From contig CM046876.1 in the NCBI GenBank assembly GCA_025667525.1, positions 480,458,557 through 480,522,556 on the forward strand: a stretch of DNA of 64,000 nt, given 5' to 3'. Origin of the DNA: Glebionis coronaria (lineage: Eukaryota > Streptophyta > Magnoliopsida > Asterales > Asteraceae). This document shows, piece by piece, positions 11,209 to 22,437 of the stretch. The notes under the pieces were generated by a model that was given only the letters and a program-made list of their open reading frames with translations, was not told where the DNA came from and did not search any database. The translations under genes were made by a program, and so were the position numbers. Within the stretch, counting starts at the first letter, position 1. Every line of letters begins with the position of its first letter.

Positions 11209-12275
11209 TCAACAAACAATCTCCTTCACATACACTGTTGTTAACCTCTCCATACTATCTGTCTTCTTCATTGGCAAAAAGTGAGCAGACTTAGTCAATC
11301 TATCTACAATCACCCATATCATATCACAACCATTTGCAGTCCTTGGCAAACCTGTCACAAAATCCATTGTAATCTTCTCCCATTTCCACTCAGGAATCTC
11401 AGGTTGCACTAATAATCCCGACGGTTTCTTATGTTCAGCTTTCACCTTCGCACAAGTTAAACACTTATTAACATACTGTGCTATATCTGCCTTCATATTC
11501 GGCCACCAATAAACTTTCTTAAGATCTTGATACATCTTGTCCGATCCAGGATGTATTGAATACTTCGAATTATGAGATTCATTCATCACTAAATCTCGCA
11601 CCCCTAACGAATCTTTCTCAGACGGACACAACTGTAACCAAATCCTATTCTTAAAATACCTCAATCCATTCGACCTTACTTCAAACAATGGTTTCAACAT
11701 TCTACCCAAATTTTCTGCCTCAACATTCTCTTCCTTCAAACCATTAGTTTGGGATTTCAATATCGCTTTTGTCAAATCAACACTTTCCATCATTGCCAAA
11801 GCTCTAACTCTCACAGGCTTATCTCTTTCCTTTCTACTAAGTGCATCAGCTACCACATTCGCTTTACCAGGATGGTAACGAATCTCGCAGTCATAATCAC
11901 TCAGCAACTCAACCCATCTCATTTGCCTCATATTCAATTCCTTTTGATCCAAAATATACTGCAAACTCTTATGATCAGTGAAAACCACACACTTGGTTCT
12001 ATACAAGTAGCGTCTCCACAGCTTCAAAGCAAAAATAACAACCCCAAGTTCTAAATCATGCGTAGTGTAATTCTCTTCATGCTTCCTTTATTGTCTTGAC
12101 GCATACGCTATTACTTTCCCCCTTTGCATCAATACAGCTCCAAATCCTTTATGAGACGCGTCACAGTACACTACAAAATCCTCAGATCCTTCTGGCAAAG
12201 ACAATATCTGCGCATAACACAACTTATCCTTCAACATACTAAATGCAGAGTCCTCTTCCAATCCCATTCAAACAC
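11209..12275 (-). pseudogene. Chromovirus RNase H and integrase N-terminal part
   Basis: From 12027 downward the frame reads RNase H ([13 protein letters not shown], then [16 protein letters not shown]). The HHCC zinc-binding domain of integrase follows ([15 protein letters not shown] ... [11 protein letters not shown]), then the first part of the catalytic core ([22 protein letters not shown]). It ends at a TGA (11209-11211), and integrase continues in the same frame. The upstream RNase H part (12028-12275) is still recognisable ([19 protein letters not shown]) but contains a stop and is shifted relative to the RT frame. RNase H would remove the RNA template during reverse transcription. Confidence 0.85.
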
Positions 12276-12791
12276 TCAATTCTTTTCTGTAAGCTTAGTC
12301 AATGGCTTAGCAATTAACAAAAACTTCTCAATAAACCTTCTATAATACCCAGCCAAACCAAGAAATTGGCGAACTTCAGTCGGCGTCTTCGGCACTGACC
12401 AATCCTTAATTGCCTCAATCTTAGCAGGATCCATACGAACACCTTCACTATCAATCACGTGCCCCAAAAATTGCACTGATTTCAACCAAAATTCACACTT
12501 AGAGAATTTCGCATACAACTTCTCCTTCTTCAACAATTCCAAAATTGTTCTCAAATGCTTCTCATGTTCCTCTTCACTCTTGGAGTAAACGAGAATATCA
12601 TCAATGAATACGATAACAAACTTATCCAAATACGGCTTACATACACGATTCATCAAATCCATAAATACTGCAGGCGCATTTATTAACCCAAAAGGCATCA
12701 CTTGAAATTCGAAATGTCCATATCGAGTACGGAAAGCTGTTATAGGAATATCTTCTTCCCTAACTCTCAGTTGATGATACCCAGATCTCAA
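12276..12791 (-). pseudogene. Chromovirus reverse transcriptase, catalytic half
   Basis: The frame carries [15 protein letters not shown], the catalytic [10 protein letters not shown] (the YxDD box, here FIDD), KCEFW and [10 protein letters not shown], then the thumb/connection start [12 protein letters not shown]. This is the core of a gypsy RT that copies the element RNA into DNA. It is shifted with respect to both neighbours (the RT fingers at 12788-13444 and RNase H at or below 12275). Since those are parts of one polyprotein in the family, these are real breaks or sequence errors. Confidence 0.88.
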
Positions 12792-13444
12792 ATCGATCTT
12801 CGAGTATACAAAGAACCTTGCAACTGATCGAACAAATCATCAATCCTCGGCAGTGGATAGCGATTCTTGATGGTCAATTTGTTAAGCTCTCTATAATCAA
12901 TACATATTCTAAAAGATCCATCTTTCTTCCTAACAAACAAAACAGGCGCACCCCACGGCGACGAACTTGGTCTAATAAATCCCTTATCCATCAATTCCTT
13001 CAATTGATCAGATAATTCTTTCATCTCAGATGGAGCTAAACGATACGGTGCACGAGCAACAGGCGCAACACCCGACAATAAATCAACACGAAACTCCACT
13101 TCATGATGCGGCGGTAATCCTGGAAATTCCTCAGGGAAAACCTCAGGATACTCTCTAATCACATGCACATCCTCCAATTTCCTTTCATTCACACCATCAT
13201 TACTTATCTGTGCAAGAAACACATCACAACCTGCTTCTATATACCTCATTATCTTTAAACAAGAAACAACTCTCAAACGAGACGTACATTCATCACCTTT
13301 CACAGTCAATACCCTATTCCTTAGCGGTATCTGAACTAATCTTTCTCCACAAATAATTACTGCACCATTACCAACTAACCAATCCATTACAATAATCACG
13401 TCAAAATATCCTAATTCTATGGGCATCAAATCAATACTAAACAC
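12788..13444 (-). pseudogene. Chromovirus protease C-terminus and reverse transcriptase fingers
   Basis: It starts within the C-terminal part of the aspartic protease ([16 protein letters not shown]). A linker follows ([15 protein letters not shown], the conserved pre-RT block), then RT fingers/palm motifs: [33 protein letters not shown] and [20 protein letters not shown]. The frame ends at [13 protein letters not shown], where the shift to the next RT frame occurs. It overlaps the end of the gag-protease frame (13426-13444) by 19 bases, consistent with a frameshift inside the protease domain. Confidence 0.88.
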
Positions 13445-14841
13445 ATATTACCTAACTTCAAGGAACAACCTTTTAGTACAGAACTAGTGCTTACAACCTT
13501 ACCATCAGCTAACTCCACATTATAACTAGTTGTCAATCTCACTGATTCTCTATCGAATAGCTGACTGAATCTAACATCTACGAAACTTCTATCGGATCCA
13601 GAATCAAATAACACACTAGCATAACAAGCATCAAGTAAGAACGTACCAGTCACCACATTCAGCCCTTGAGGTTTGTCAGCATCTCCCACGACATAGGCTG
13701 GAGCAGCAATCCCAGCAGCAACAGCAGCAACATTGCCTCCCTGTCGTATGCCAACCCTCAGAAAGTTCCCTTGCTTATGTCCACGGCCTCCACATCCAGA
13801 ACAGTAAACTACCTTGACAGCATTGGCCCCAATGGCCACACCCTTGTTTCTGCAATCTGCCATCTTATGTCCGGCCTTCCCACACTTGTTGCAAGCAGGT
13901 GGACAATTTCCAATATGATACAGATTACACCAACCACACTTCGGATTCACCTTGTTACCTTGATTTCCTGTAGCAGCACGAACACCATCATTCCTTCTCA
14001 AATTGTACTGCTGATTCCTATTCGGTCCTTGGTTATTGTTATTACGATAACCACCTCTATTCTGCCCTTGGCTTGAGTGTGCAGCTTCCCACTTTCTCTT
14101 ATTCCCTTCAGCAATACTATCCTTTCGATCCTGCAGCTTTACATCCATTAAAGCATGAGCCATTTGAACAGCTTCATCAAATGACTTGGGTTTCGACGAA
14201 GTAGTTTCTCCCTTGATATTACTAGATAAACCTCTAATATACTGCTTCATCTTCTTACGATCATTAGAAAACGCATCAGGACACAACAAACATAAATCAG
14301 AAAACCTCCTTGTATAAGCTACAATATCATTGTTCCTCAGCACCAAATGCCTCAATTCATCTTCCAACTGACCTAACTCTTCCTTAGGACAAAACTTAGC
14401 AGTCAACAGTCCCTTGGTCACAGTCCATGTTCTAGCATTAGCTTCAACCAACCCCACAGTAGCTACTTGACTATTCCACCAACTCATTGCATCATCCTGA
14501 AAAGTAGCTGCAGCAAATTTCACCTTACTAGCTTCTGAACATCCACTGATTTCAAAAGTACTTTCAATCTTCTCAATCCACCTCCTTAATTCCAATGCAC
14601 CACCAGTACTACGAAATTGGGTAGGTCCACATTTCATGAAACTAGCATAAGAACATTCCTTCTGAACCTGCTGAACAACAACATTTCCTCCAACCTGATT
14701 TTCAACATTCCCTCCAACCTGACCAGCAGCATTCCTATTCTCAGCCTCTTGGTTCCTCGCAGCACGTTCAGCTTCCAAAGCTCTAGCGATAGCTTGCTCA
14801 ATCATGGTATTAACAGTAGCAGTCGTCAATTTAGGCGGCAT
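13426..14841 (-). pseudogene. Chromovirus gag and protease N-terminus (471 codons open)
   Basis: This is the longest open part of the element. It starts MPPKLTTATVNTMIEQAIAR, a usual gypsy gag beginning. The retrotransposon gag domain spans roughly residues 70-250 (CSEASKVKFAAATFQDDAMS, then LVLRNNDIVAYTRRFSDLC). A basic Asn/Arg/Gln-rich linker follows. One complete zinc knuckle, CNKCGKAGHKMADC, is present. A second, CSGCGGRGHKQGNF, has lost its last Cys (Phe instead). The protease active site is LFDSGSDRSFVD. The frame runs out in the protease C-terminus, which continues in the next frame. The shell part could in principle still be made; the polyprotein could not. Confidence 0.88.
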
Positions 14842-15236
14842 GTTTACAGGAAACTAACCAAACAATAATTTAGTATAGTCAGAAAAATGCCTCCCAACTC
14901 CTTCCTGTGTAACCATAAAAGAAAAGAACAAGTAAGTATTCATATCATGATAACAAGAAGGATTTCTCTATCAAGATGTAACATGGATACTACATGCACC
15001 AACAACACAATTCACAATGAATCATTAACCAATTCACACAAGAACTAATAAGACAAATCATAATTTATGAAGGTAATTTGGATTGCTTTGGAAAATCCCC
15101 ACAAAATTGTGACAAGTAATGTCACTACAATCCTTCATCACGTCAAACTTAAAAGTCATTAAGTTTCATCACAAACTACAGTACGAGTCTGCATAAGTTC
15201 TATTACAACAAGGCTAAATAAAAACAACAAAAAGAA

Positions 15237-16082
15237 CTAAACATCATATCCCCGCAGCTTCTTGTACATCGGCTCGTCATCACTGCTGCTATCATCATCC
15301 TCAGATTCTTCCTCCACTTTTTCCTTCCCCTTACGACTACCTCCTTCACTTCGCTTCACCGACACTTGAGCTTCAACCTGATCCGGCACATCACGAATCA
15401 CAACACCTCGACTAGGAAAGGATCTCATCGGCAAACCCCACGCACTCAACCTAGCATTCCTTTCTTGCTCCCTACGCAACCTTTCAACTTGCCCACTCAA
15501 ATTCAGCACCATAGATCTCAATCTGACAACTTCATCCATTTCCCTCGCCCTAACAAACTATGATCTCCTCACACTACCAACAAACCTGTCAAACTTTTTC
15601 TCGTTCTACTCAAACCTCCTAATCACAAGAGTCTCAACCAAATACCTTTCAAACAAAGACCTATCAAACTTCTTGAGAAACCAGAAAAATATAATCAAAG
15701 ACCTAGGACCTGGACAATAAACCTTAGGAATACCATCATGAATAGATCGAGCACTAGCAGCCCTACTCGACTCAACAGGAACATCACCGCTAGCAAATGC
15801 AATTCCAGGCAAACTGCTAATATAAGCATCACAAGTAGGAGTCGAAGAACGAACAACAGGTCGCTGACAATCTGGAACAGTCTGTGGCACAACATTGACC
15901 CTTGGAACATAACTACCTTGTATCAACTCAGGCTCTGTCTGACCAACTGCAGTAAGTGGAATCACATCATCTAAAAACTCAAAAGGCTCCTCATCGTCAC
16001 TAGCACCAAAGTTATCTACTTCCTCACCATCCACTACATTAGTCAAATCAATCCATCCATCCTCTCGATGTAAACCAGCCAT
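15237..16082 (-). pseudogene. Extra leader ORF of the chromovirus, upstream of gag, broken by two TAG stops
   Basis: Two open stretches, 15606-16082 (158 codons) and 15237-15539 (100 codons), lie in the same frame. The 66 bases between them hold 22 in-frame codons, one of which is a TAG (15558-15560); the upstream stretch ends in another TAG (15606-15608). This looks like one former ORF of about 280 codons. The first part is acidic (GEEVDNFGASDDEEPFEF). The last part has a heptad-like segment (LNLSGQVERLRREQERN) and an acidic, Ser-rich tail (EEESEDDDSSSDDEP). I do not recognise a domain. It lies between the primer-binding site and gag, where some plant gypsy elements carry additional ORFs. 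Confidence 0.6.
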
Positions 16083-16475
16083 TTTCTACAATTATAAGGG
16101 TTCAAGGATACTTAAGGTCATCGTTAATAAAATAATAATTAGTATGCAATGCTCATGCAAATGTCATACGTTATCCATGCTATGCAACACAATGCAAATG
16201 ATGTTTATGCAATGCTCGCAAAAAAAAAATATGATACTGACAAGCACTCAGCGTACTTTCAATAATTCCAATACAATATCGTAGTATTTACTTAATAAAT
16301 ACTCGGGAAATCATTTCAGTTATGAGGGATACATATAAAATGCAAAACAAAACTAAAAGTGATCTTACCGGACCGTTGCAGAGGAGTTGTGTGCTTTTGA
16401 AGAATAAATACTTTCGACGCCAAAGTTATAGTTTAGGACAATTTTCAAAATCGACCCAGTTCTCTATAACTTGTA

Positions 16476-16489
16476 GCTCTGATTACCAA
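16476..16489 (-). other. Primer-binding site of the chromovirus
   Basis: On the minus strand TTGGTAATCAGAGC lies two bases after the 5' LTR end. It resembles the initiator-Met tRNA primer site TGGTATCAGAGC with one extra A. Confidence 0.7.
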
Positions 16490-16491
16490 TC

Positions 16492-19442
16492 TCTAACACC
16501 CCCAATTTACATTGCGCAGCGGAAATACACAATTGGGTGCTAGACACAAGCATCATCACACAAGGTATATTGAACGACTCAAAATGGACACGTTTACACA
16601 TAAATATAAACATGATTTTCATAAATGGTCTAAAACATAGATTTCAACCCAAATTGTACTGACACGACACCAGAGTAAAACGTTTAGTCCCTATGGATCT
16701 CGACCAACAACCAACAAGTTTAGTACAGTACATCAACATAAAGTAAATTGTTCAACATTAAAAGGTAGAAAACGGTTTAGACCAACATTCTTCCAAAAGC
16801 TAAGCCACAACCTCCACAGCAAAGCTCCATGCTCCATCACTTCCTATTACCTGAAATACATGCATAAAACGAGTAAACAATAATGTTGAGCGAGACTATA
16901 GGTTTATCAAATCACATTTGAACACAAGAATAAAATCAATCATAATCATTTATAGAATTGTCGTACACACAATCTATATTCAAGGCAGTAATAATAATGA
17001 TATTATTAAACAAACATTGTATTTAAGCTAATGACACCGACCCCTTAACCAAATAGTCACCCACGCCAAATGCCGGCATGACTAGAATAAAAACCATTGC
17101 CCCTCTAGGGTATCAATTGCTAGAATACCACAATCTTATTCACGTAAAATTATCCTTCCTAGCGGGTTACTCAACGTAATGCCCTGGTCTCAGATAGGGT
17201 GGTCAACCCAATAGTACTATCATTAGAATAAGAGGCTATTCCCGACTCACAACATCAAGTCAGAAGATAGTTAACCGCTCATGAATTTAGGGTCTTTAGC
17301 AACAAGTTACTCAATACAATGAAATCAACTTTAGGCATCATTCGGGTCCAACAATTACTCATGACTTGTGTTCATTTATTTTCAAATAGCATGTATCCCC
17401 CTCGCGGGTATTAAAATCATTAAAACGAGTAGAAAGCGAGGCTATAGACTCACCTTAGTATAAGAGATCTAGCGAGATGATCGTCGACGATAATGGATGC
17501 CTTTCAAACACGAGAACCGCTACCTATCAAATAAGGCGCGTTCGTTAATAATGACTCGAGAAATAAATCATACATATATATAACATCAAACTCAAACTCA
17601 TAAAACCACAATAAACTCGAGAGAAAACGATATAAATAACTTCATTATACTTTACTACACATTTACTTAACCATTTTACACTTTTTACAAAGTCCGCCGG
17701 TACATACTACATGTACTAGCTTATTTACCCCTTTTTAAACTCGTCAACCGTTTATGAAACGACTTGATAAACTAACTTACTATATATAGAAAGTCCTCCT
17801 ACAAGTTTATCAAATGAAATTACTTTTGAAGTACTTTACCCGACTCATTTTCAAACTACAAAATCCGGACAGATTTACGTTAATTTTTCATACAACCGTT
17901 TTAACTTATTTAAACGACTCCTTTTACAAAACCGACACTCGGGTTTTAAAGTAAACTCAACTTATAAAATAAACACCTCATTATCAGTAGGTTACATATT
18001 TCAAAACATCCATTTAGAGTCCCCGAGATTCGATCCAAATATCGACAACAACTACTTGTAGTGCCGATACTCGTCTCCCGGTACACGATCATTCAAACAT
18101 CATAACTTCGCGCTCGTTTGGAGCTTGAAGCTCTACCTTATATCAAATCGAAGCTAATAAAATTATCTACAACCCTAGGCTATAAGTTAAGCCATTTTCA
18201 AAACATAAAAATTCGGATTTTACACTTTACTTACTGTTATAAAATGACTATAAAAATCTTGTACAAAATCAACTTTTTGAAAATAACCAACCATAAAAAT
18301 GATTATTTCTATAACCTAATATCATCATACATCAACCATAACATCAAAATCATAATCAAAATAAAAATATTTAGATCAAAATAAAGTTTTTAACAAGATT
18401 TTAGCAAGAACCATCATGGATCATCATAAAAATGCCATGCATGATCATAGCTCCTACCTACCAACATCAAGAAAAAAATGTGCTTGCATGCAGTGGCGGA
18501 CGCAGAAAATTGAATAATGGGGGGCAAAATTTTTTTTTACAATAACAAAGTAAAAATATTTAGAATCCGAATATTTTAACTTAAAAATGGAGGATTTTTA
18601 GGCTTTAGAGTGTCAAAAGTCGGATTTTAATATGTGATTGGGGGGCAATTCGTGTTTCAAATGGGGGGCATTTGAAAAAAACTGTCAAAATCGAAGAAAA
18701 ATTACACTGTAATCGCGTCGTTTTGATCAAGCTATGGGGGGCGCCGCCACCCCGGACCTAACACATAGGTCCGCCCCTGCTTGCATGTTAGAATTTCTTA
18801 CACCAATATGATCCTTGATCAAATATAAGAATGTGTCTATGCTTGGTTTAGCTTAATTCAACCTCAAACTCAAGATAAATTGAAATTTGAATGTGTTTTG
18901 GTGCGTGGGTGGTGTTTCGGCAAAATGGAGAGAAAAAGAGAGAGAGTGGATGAAATTTTTAAATGAAAAATATGAGTGTATGTGTTTGTTTAAGGTTTAT
19001 ATATAGTGGGGTAGGGACCAAAGTTGTAATTTGGCAATAGTTGTGGCTAAATATATAAATAGTTAGCTAAAAAGCGGGAAATAACAATTAATCAATTTTC
19101 AAAATATTTACGGGGCTCGGGTTTCGTAAAGATACTTTTAAAAATTTAAAACGTACCTCAAAAATAATAATATCGACTCTCGACTCGACTTAACACGTCA
19201 TTTAAAATAAAACCTCAAAAATAATAAAAATCGAACAACCGACAATAAAACGTAAAATATTTGGCATCCATCGACATCACGCTTGCTAATACTCCTTATA
19301 CTTAATAAATATTAAATATAGACCTTCCAACATCGGTTTAAACTTAAACCTCCAAAAATAAATATTGTTCAAACTCATCCAAAAATTTCAAAAATAATCG
19401 TAAAATAAAATTAAGCAATGACCTCGGTTTTGGGTTGTCACA
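16492..19442 (-). repeat. 5' LTR of the chromovirus, enlarged by a MITE (2951 bp)
   Basis: It has the same boundaries as the other LTR (tctaacaccc on the left, ttgtcaca on the right in plus orientation) and is followed by aaaag (19443-19447). The TATA-like tttatatata lies at 18996-19005. It contains the MITE at 18491-18779. The 22-kb duplication begins inside this LTR at 18647, so the tail of the LTR recurs at 41253-41915. Confidence 0.9.
18491..18779. mobile_element. hAT-type MITE, 289 bp
   Basis: It is absent from the sister LTR, which gives an exact empty site. Termini are CAGTGGCGGACGCAG and its imperfect inverse (AGGTCCGCCCCTG), that is CAG...CTG ends. It is flanked by the 8-bp target duplication cttgcatg (18483-18490 and 18780-18787). 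CAG/CTG ends plus 8-bp duplications indicate the hAT superfamily. It is non-coding. The interior has runs of G (gggggg) near 18640 and 18665. Confidence 0.88.
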
Positions 19443-19447
19443 AAAAG

Positions 19448-20169
19448 ACTGCTGGAACTTTGATACAGAAAAGCTGCGTTTTTGAATGTGTTGAATGAAT
19501 GAAATTCAAGTTTAATTTATATGCTCTATATGTCTTGGTCACCAAGACAGAATATTTGCTCCTAAATTAAACTGACATGAAAATCTGTTATTACTAACAC
19601 AGATTCGCAAATCTTTAAATACACAAAACAACTTTCTGTAAACTTAATTAATAAGTTTGTATCTATTCCTAAAATAGATTACAAAATCTGGAAGGAAAAA
19701 TTCGAATTAGTAGAAAAAAATATACCGAATTTGCCCGCACCGAGGCAGATTTCAGAGCTGCATTCGTGTCCGCAGGTCGCGCGCTCATGCACAAGTTCAA
19801 TAGTTTCGAACCCGTTTTTGGCCTAGAAATTTCACTTTCTGCACCCCCTGCGCGCGCGTAGGCGTGGGCCAAAAAACCCACAAATGAATATTGAAGGTAG
19901 AAATTAGGATTTCCTTATAAACATTTTCACTTCATGTTTCAAGCGATGTGGGACAAAATATTTTCCAAATATTGTGTTTCACGGGACTCACTTTGAGACA
20001 CGATATCTCATTCATATTAACTACATATTGGACATACTTTAGCTCGTTGCGAAGCTCTCTTCGAGGAGAACGCAAAGCTACTAAGTACTACGAATATATA
20101 TAAGATATACATATATAAAATTATGTTCAAAGTATTGCAAAAACCATATTTTGCAAAACATTTCCAACA
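19448..20169 (-). mobile_element. Copia 5' LTR remnant, right segment
   Basis: This continues the copia element beyond the chromovirus insertion. On the minus strand it begins TGTTGGAAATG at 20169, a standard copia LTR start. It contains the cattgtgtcccacat-like block seen in plant copia LTRs (ttttgtcccacatcgc), a TATA-like gagcatataaat near 19520, and leader DNA running to the aaaag target site. No genes: the 70- and 60-codon minus frames here look like chance. Confidence 0.65.
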
Positions 20170-21650
20170 GAAGTAGTTGTATATTGCCCTGTTAATCACC
20201 AGGTAACATAGTGTTTCACTTAGCTCTTTATGTTTTTAAAAAGAAAATCTCACGTTCATCTTTAAGTTTGCTTATCCTCCTACATAATTGTTCAGTAACC
20301 TCTACTTAAAAATGGCAGGCAACTGCCAGGTATTCCTGAATGTTCTGGGTTTCTTGTAAAATCAATGTATTACCATAAAACTATTGTGATCAAATAACAC
20401 ACAGGTGTGTAATGAAGTCAGTTGGGGCATTCTTTCTTACCGAGACTTGCAACAAATGCAGAATATAGGCACATCTTATCAACCAGAGAATATATCAAAC
20501 ACTTCTTCTGTAAAGAACTTAATTGATGGCTTTCCAATTATACGTGGCACTTTTAAACTCCTATCGACATACACATACGTCTGCATTTGGGTAATGGTCC
20601 AAAACTGAAAACAAAGTAGCTATTAAAAAGTTAACTACATATCGCCGAAATGTTTTTTTTTTGCACAAGACCTATATCCATTTAAAGTTGATCTTTCTTA
20701 GAAACAATGTGTTTCGGCACAACAAAGCCTGACCCGTCCAGTCCTGCCTATATTGACACATTTATTTCTGATGCAACATTGAATTAAAAGAAAATGATTC
20801 GCGCTCTATTCACACCTCAACAGAGAAACAGAAAGTGAATTGGGGTTGTGATCCAATATTAATTTGGTAATAGAACTGTAAGCTCCTACTAAATCTTGCT
20901 AAAGTGTTGCTTATAACTTGCGATCATTATTTTAGCATGTACAAGATAGCATCAACAACATGATAAGTTATCAATAGTGTACCAAAATAGTTTCAAACAC
21001 ATAATTACATTTCCATAATAAACAGTTAGATATACGTGTTACCAAAACCGACATTTAAAACTCTGTGTTACCAAAAACTACACAGCGCGCAAATCTTGTT
21101 TGATCACCCACTAATTTGCGTTGAACAAAGTTTTTTGCTCGTCATATATATTTAGGATGATAGGGTATTATGCTGACATGTGGCATGGTGAGCAAAACTC
21201 TTATTTGCTCGCCGTATCTATTTAGAAAGACAAGGTCTGAGAGGTTGAAGATTGGGTTGAGAGGGTGAAGGTATTCGGTTTTGTTTGTTTCTTTTTAAAA
21301 ATTCAAAGTTGTTGATATATCAAATGTGTAACAAATGCTCGCCCAACTGCTTTTTTTATATATTACATGATACGTCATGTGTGCCGTGCAAATGCAGAAA
21401 GCGATCAAATGCTTTTGTGCGCGGGTTGTCTTTTTTTTTGTTAATTATATTACTAATCACAGTGTCACATGTGGTAGTACGGCACGCGAATAAGGATGGC
21501 GAGGAAATTATTTGTGGGCAGAGAAAATTTCCGTTTTGAAAAAATTAGGTCGTTTTTTAGGAGTAGAGAATGGTAAAATAAAAATTCATAATTAACGTTG
21601 TAATAATTTAACAAAAGATAGTGAAATCATACCTGTAACAAAAAGCAAAA
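20170..21650. other. Non-coding 3' flank of F-box pseudogene A
   Basis: No gene was found. Much of it (from about 20235) aligns by eye with 31470-32750, the 3' flank of F-box gene B, for example cctctacttaaaaa, aggtattcctgaatgttctgg, gcgcgcaaatcttgtttg and acaaatgctcgccc. The old F-box duplication therefore included well over 1 kb of downstream DNA. Confidence 0.7.
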
Positions 21651-22407
21651 TCACACGCTAGCGGAAGATGCAATGAAGTGAAAGGTGTCCAACTTAGTAG
21701 GATCCATATCAGAAGTGCTAATTGATCTCAAGTCATAGACCTCACGTATACTCTTTAAACCGATATTGTATTGTACAACCTTTCCAAATAATTCCATCAC
21801 AAGGAACGAATCCTCTTCTCTTTCTCCCAAAACAATACTCCAAATTCTGGAGCAATCCCACTTAGAAGACATCGTCTGGTTTTCATCTAGCAGCATCATA
21901 ACATCATCAAGATTAATAACATACTTAAGTGACCATTCAGAGTATCTCTTCCTCATCTCGTAGACAGGCAAATGTTGGGTAAAAGTACCAACCAAGTACA
22001 AACAACCACAAGACTCGAACAGCTTACAGTTCTTACAAGCAGGCTTCTCATCAAACGTTAAAGAAGTAAAAGGAGTAAATGCGAGACTTCTACTTACGTT
22101 ACGCTCTCCAGTAATCAACATGCAATACTAAGGAGTCCGCTCTATCTGTAGCCCATGAAAGATATCTTTCCAGTATATTCCATTACCAAATAAATCACAA
22201 AACACAAATTCCAATTCAATGTCAGTACTCCAGTTTCCTGTTTCAGAAGAGTAAGTTTTCATATCATACCCAAGTCTACGATGAACTTTATAGTAAGGTG
22301 ACTTTGTAGGATCAAAAGCCAATCTCATACAACCACGACCAGATGAGAGTTCAGATAGCAATTCCTCACATTGCGGAAGCATCTTAAACACTTTAATAGT
22401 CGGGTTA
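21651..22407 (-). pseudogene. F-box pseudogene A, 3' part
   Basis: This is the C-terminal two thirds of an At5g07610-like F-box protein. It reads VYNPTIKVFKMLPQCEELL, MRLAFDPTKSPYYKVHRRLG, GIYWKDIFHGLQ and YEMRKRYSEWSLKYVINLDD, closely matching gene B. An in-frame TAG at 22128-22130 splits it after the HGLQIERTP block, and the second part restarts at 22121 in the same frame. The 5' part lies on the far side of the LINE (28890-29254). F-box proteins act as substrate receptors of SCF ubiquitin ligases; this copy cannot be made because of the LINE, the stop and two frameshifts in the 5' part. Confidence 0.9.
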
Positions 22408-22423
22408 TACACATAATACTTAT
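22408..22423 (+). repeat. LINE target-site duplication, left copy
   Basis: tacacataatacttat (16 bp) is repeated at 28874-28889 right after the LINE poly(A). Paralogue B has the related uninterrupted sequence tatacgtaatactttct at the same place in the coding region. Confidence 0.92.
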
Positions 22424-22437
22424 AACTTATAAGCAGT

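Larger units (their letters stand above)
3894..19442 (-). mobile_element. Complete but defective Ty3/gypsy chromovirus (Tekay/Del-like)
   Basis: Two long direct repeats (3894-6547 and 16492-19442) bound an interior with the order leader ORF, gag, protease, RT, RNase H, integrase, chromodomain on the minus strand. It is flanked by the 5-bp target duplication aaaag (3889-3893 and 19443-19447). On the coding strand the LTR starts TGTGACAACCC and ends GGGGGTGTTAGA. A primer-binding site and polypurine tract are present. The pol frame is broken by frameshifts and stops, and a 3.7-kb element sits in the chromodomain. It inserted into the leader/LTR of the copia element. The C-terminal chromodomain puts it among chromoviruses; the Tekay/Del clade is an inference. 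Confidence 0.92.

Noticed and set aside
5522..18384. Paired 88-codon plus-strand frames (5522-5788 and 18118-18384) with nearly the same protein
   Set aside because: They lie in the two LTRs of one element, antisense to it. Their similarity follows from LTR duplication, and the AT-rich Ile/Lys/Tyr composition is that of chance frames.
19669..20199. Minus-strand frames of 70 and 60 codons, present also at 42142-42672
   Set aside because: They lie inside the copia LTR remnant and are doubled only because of the 22-kb duplication.
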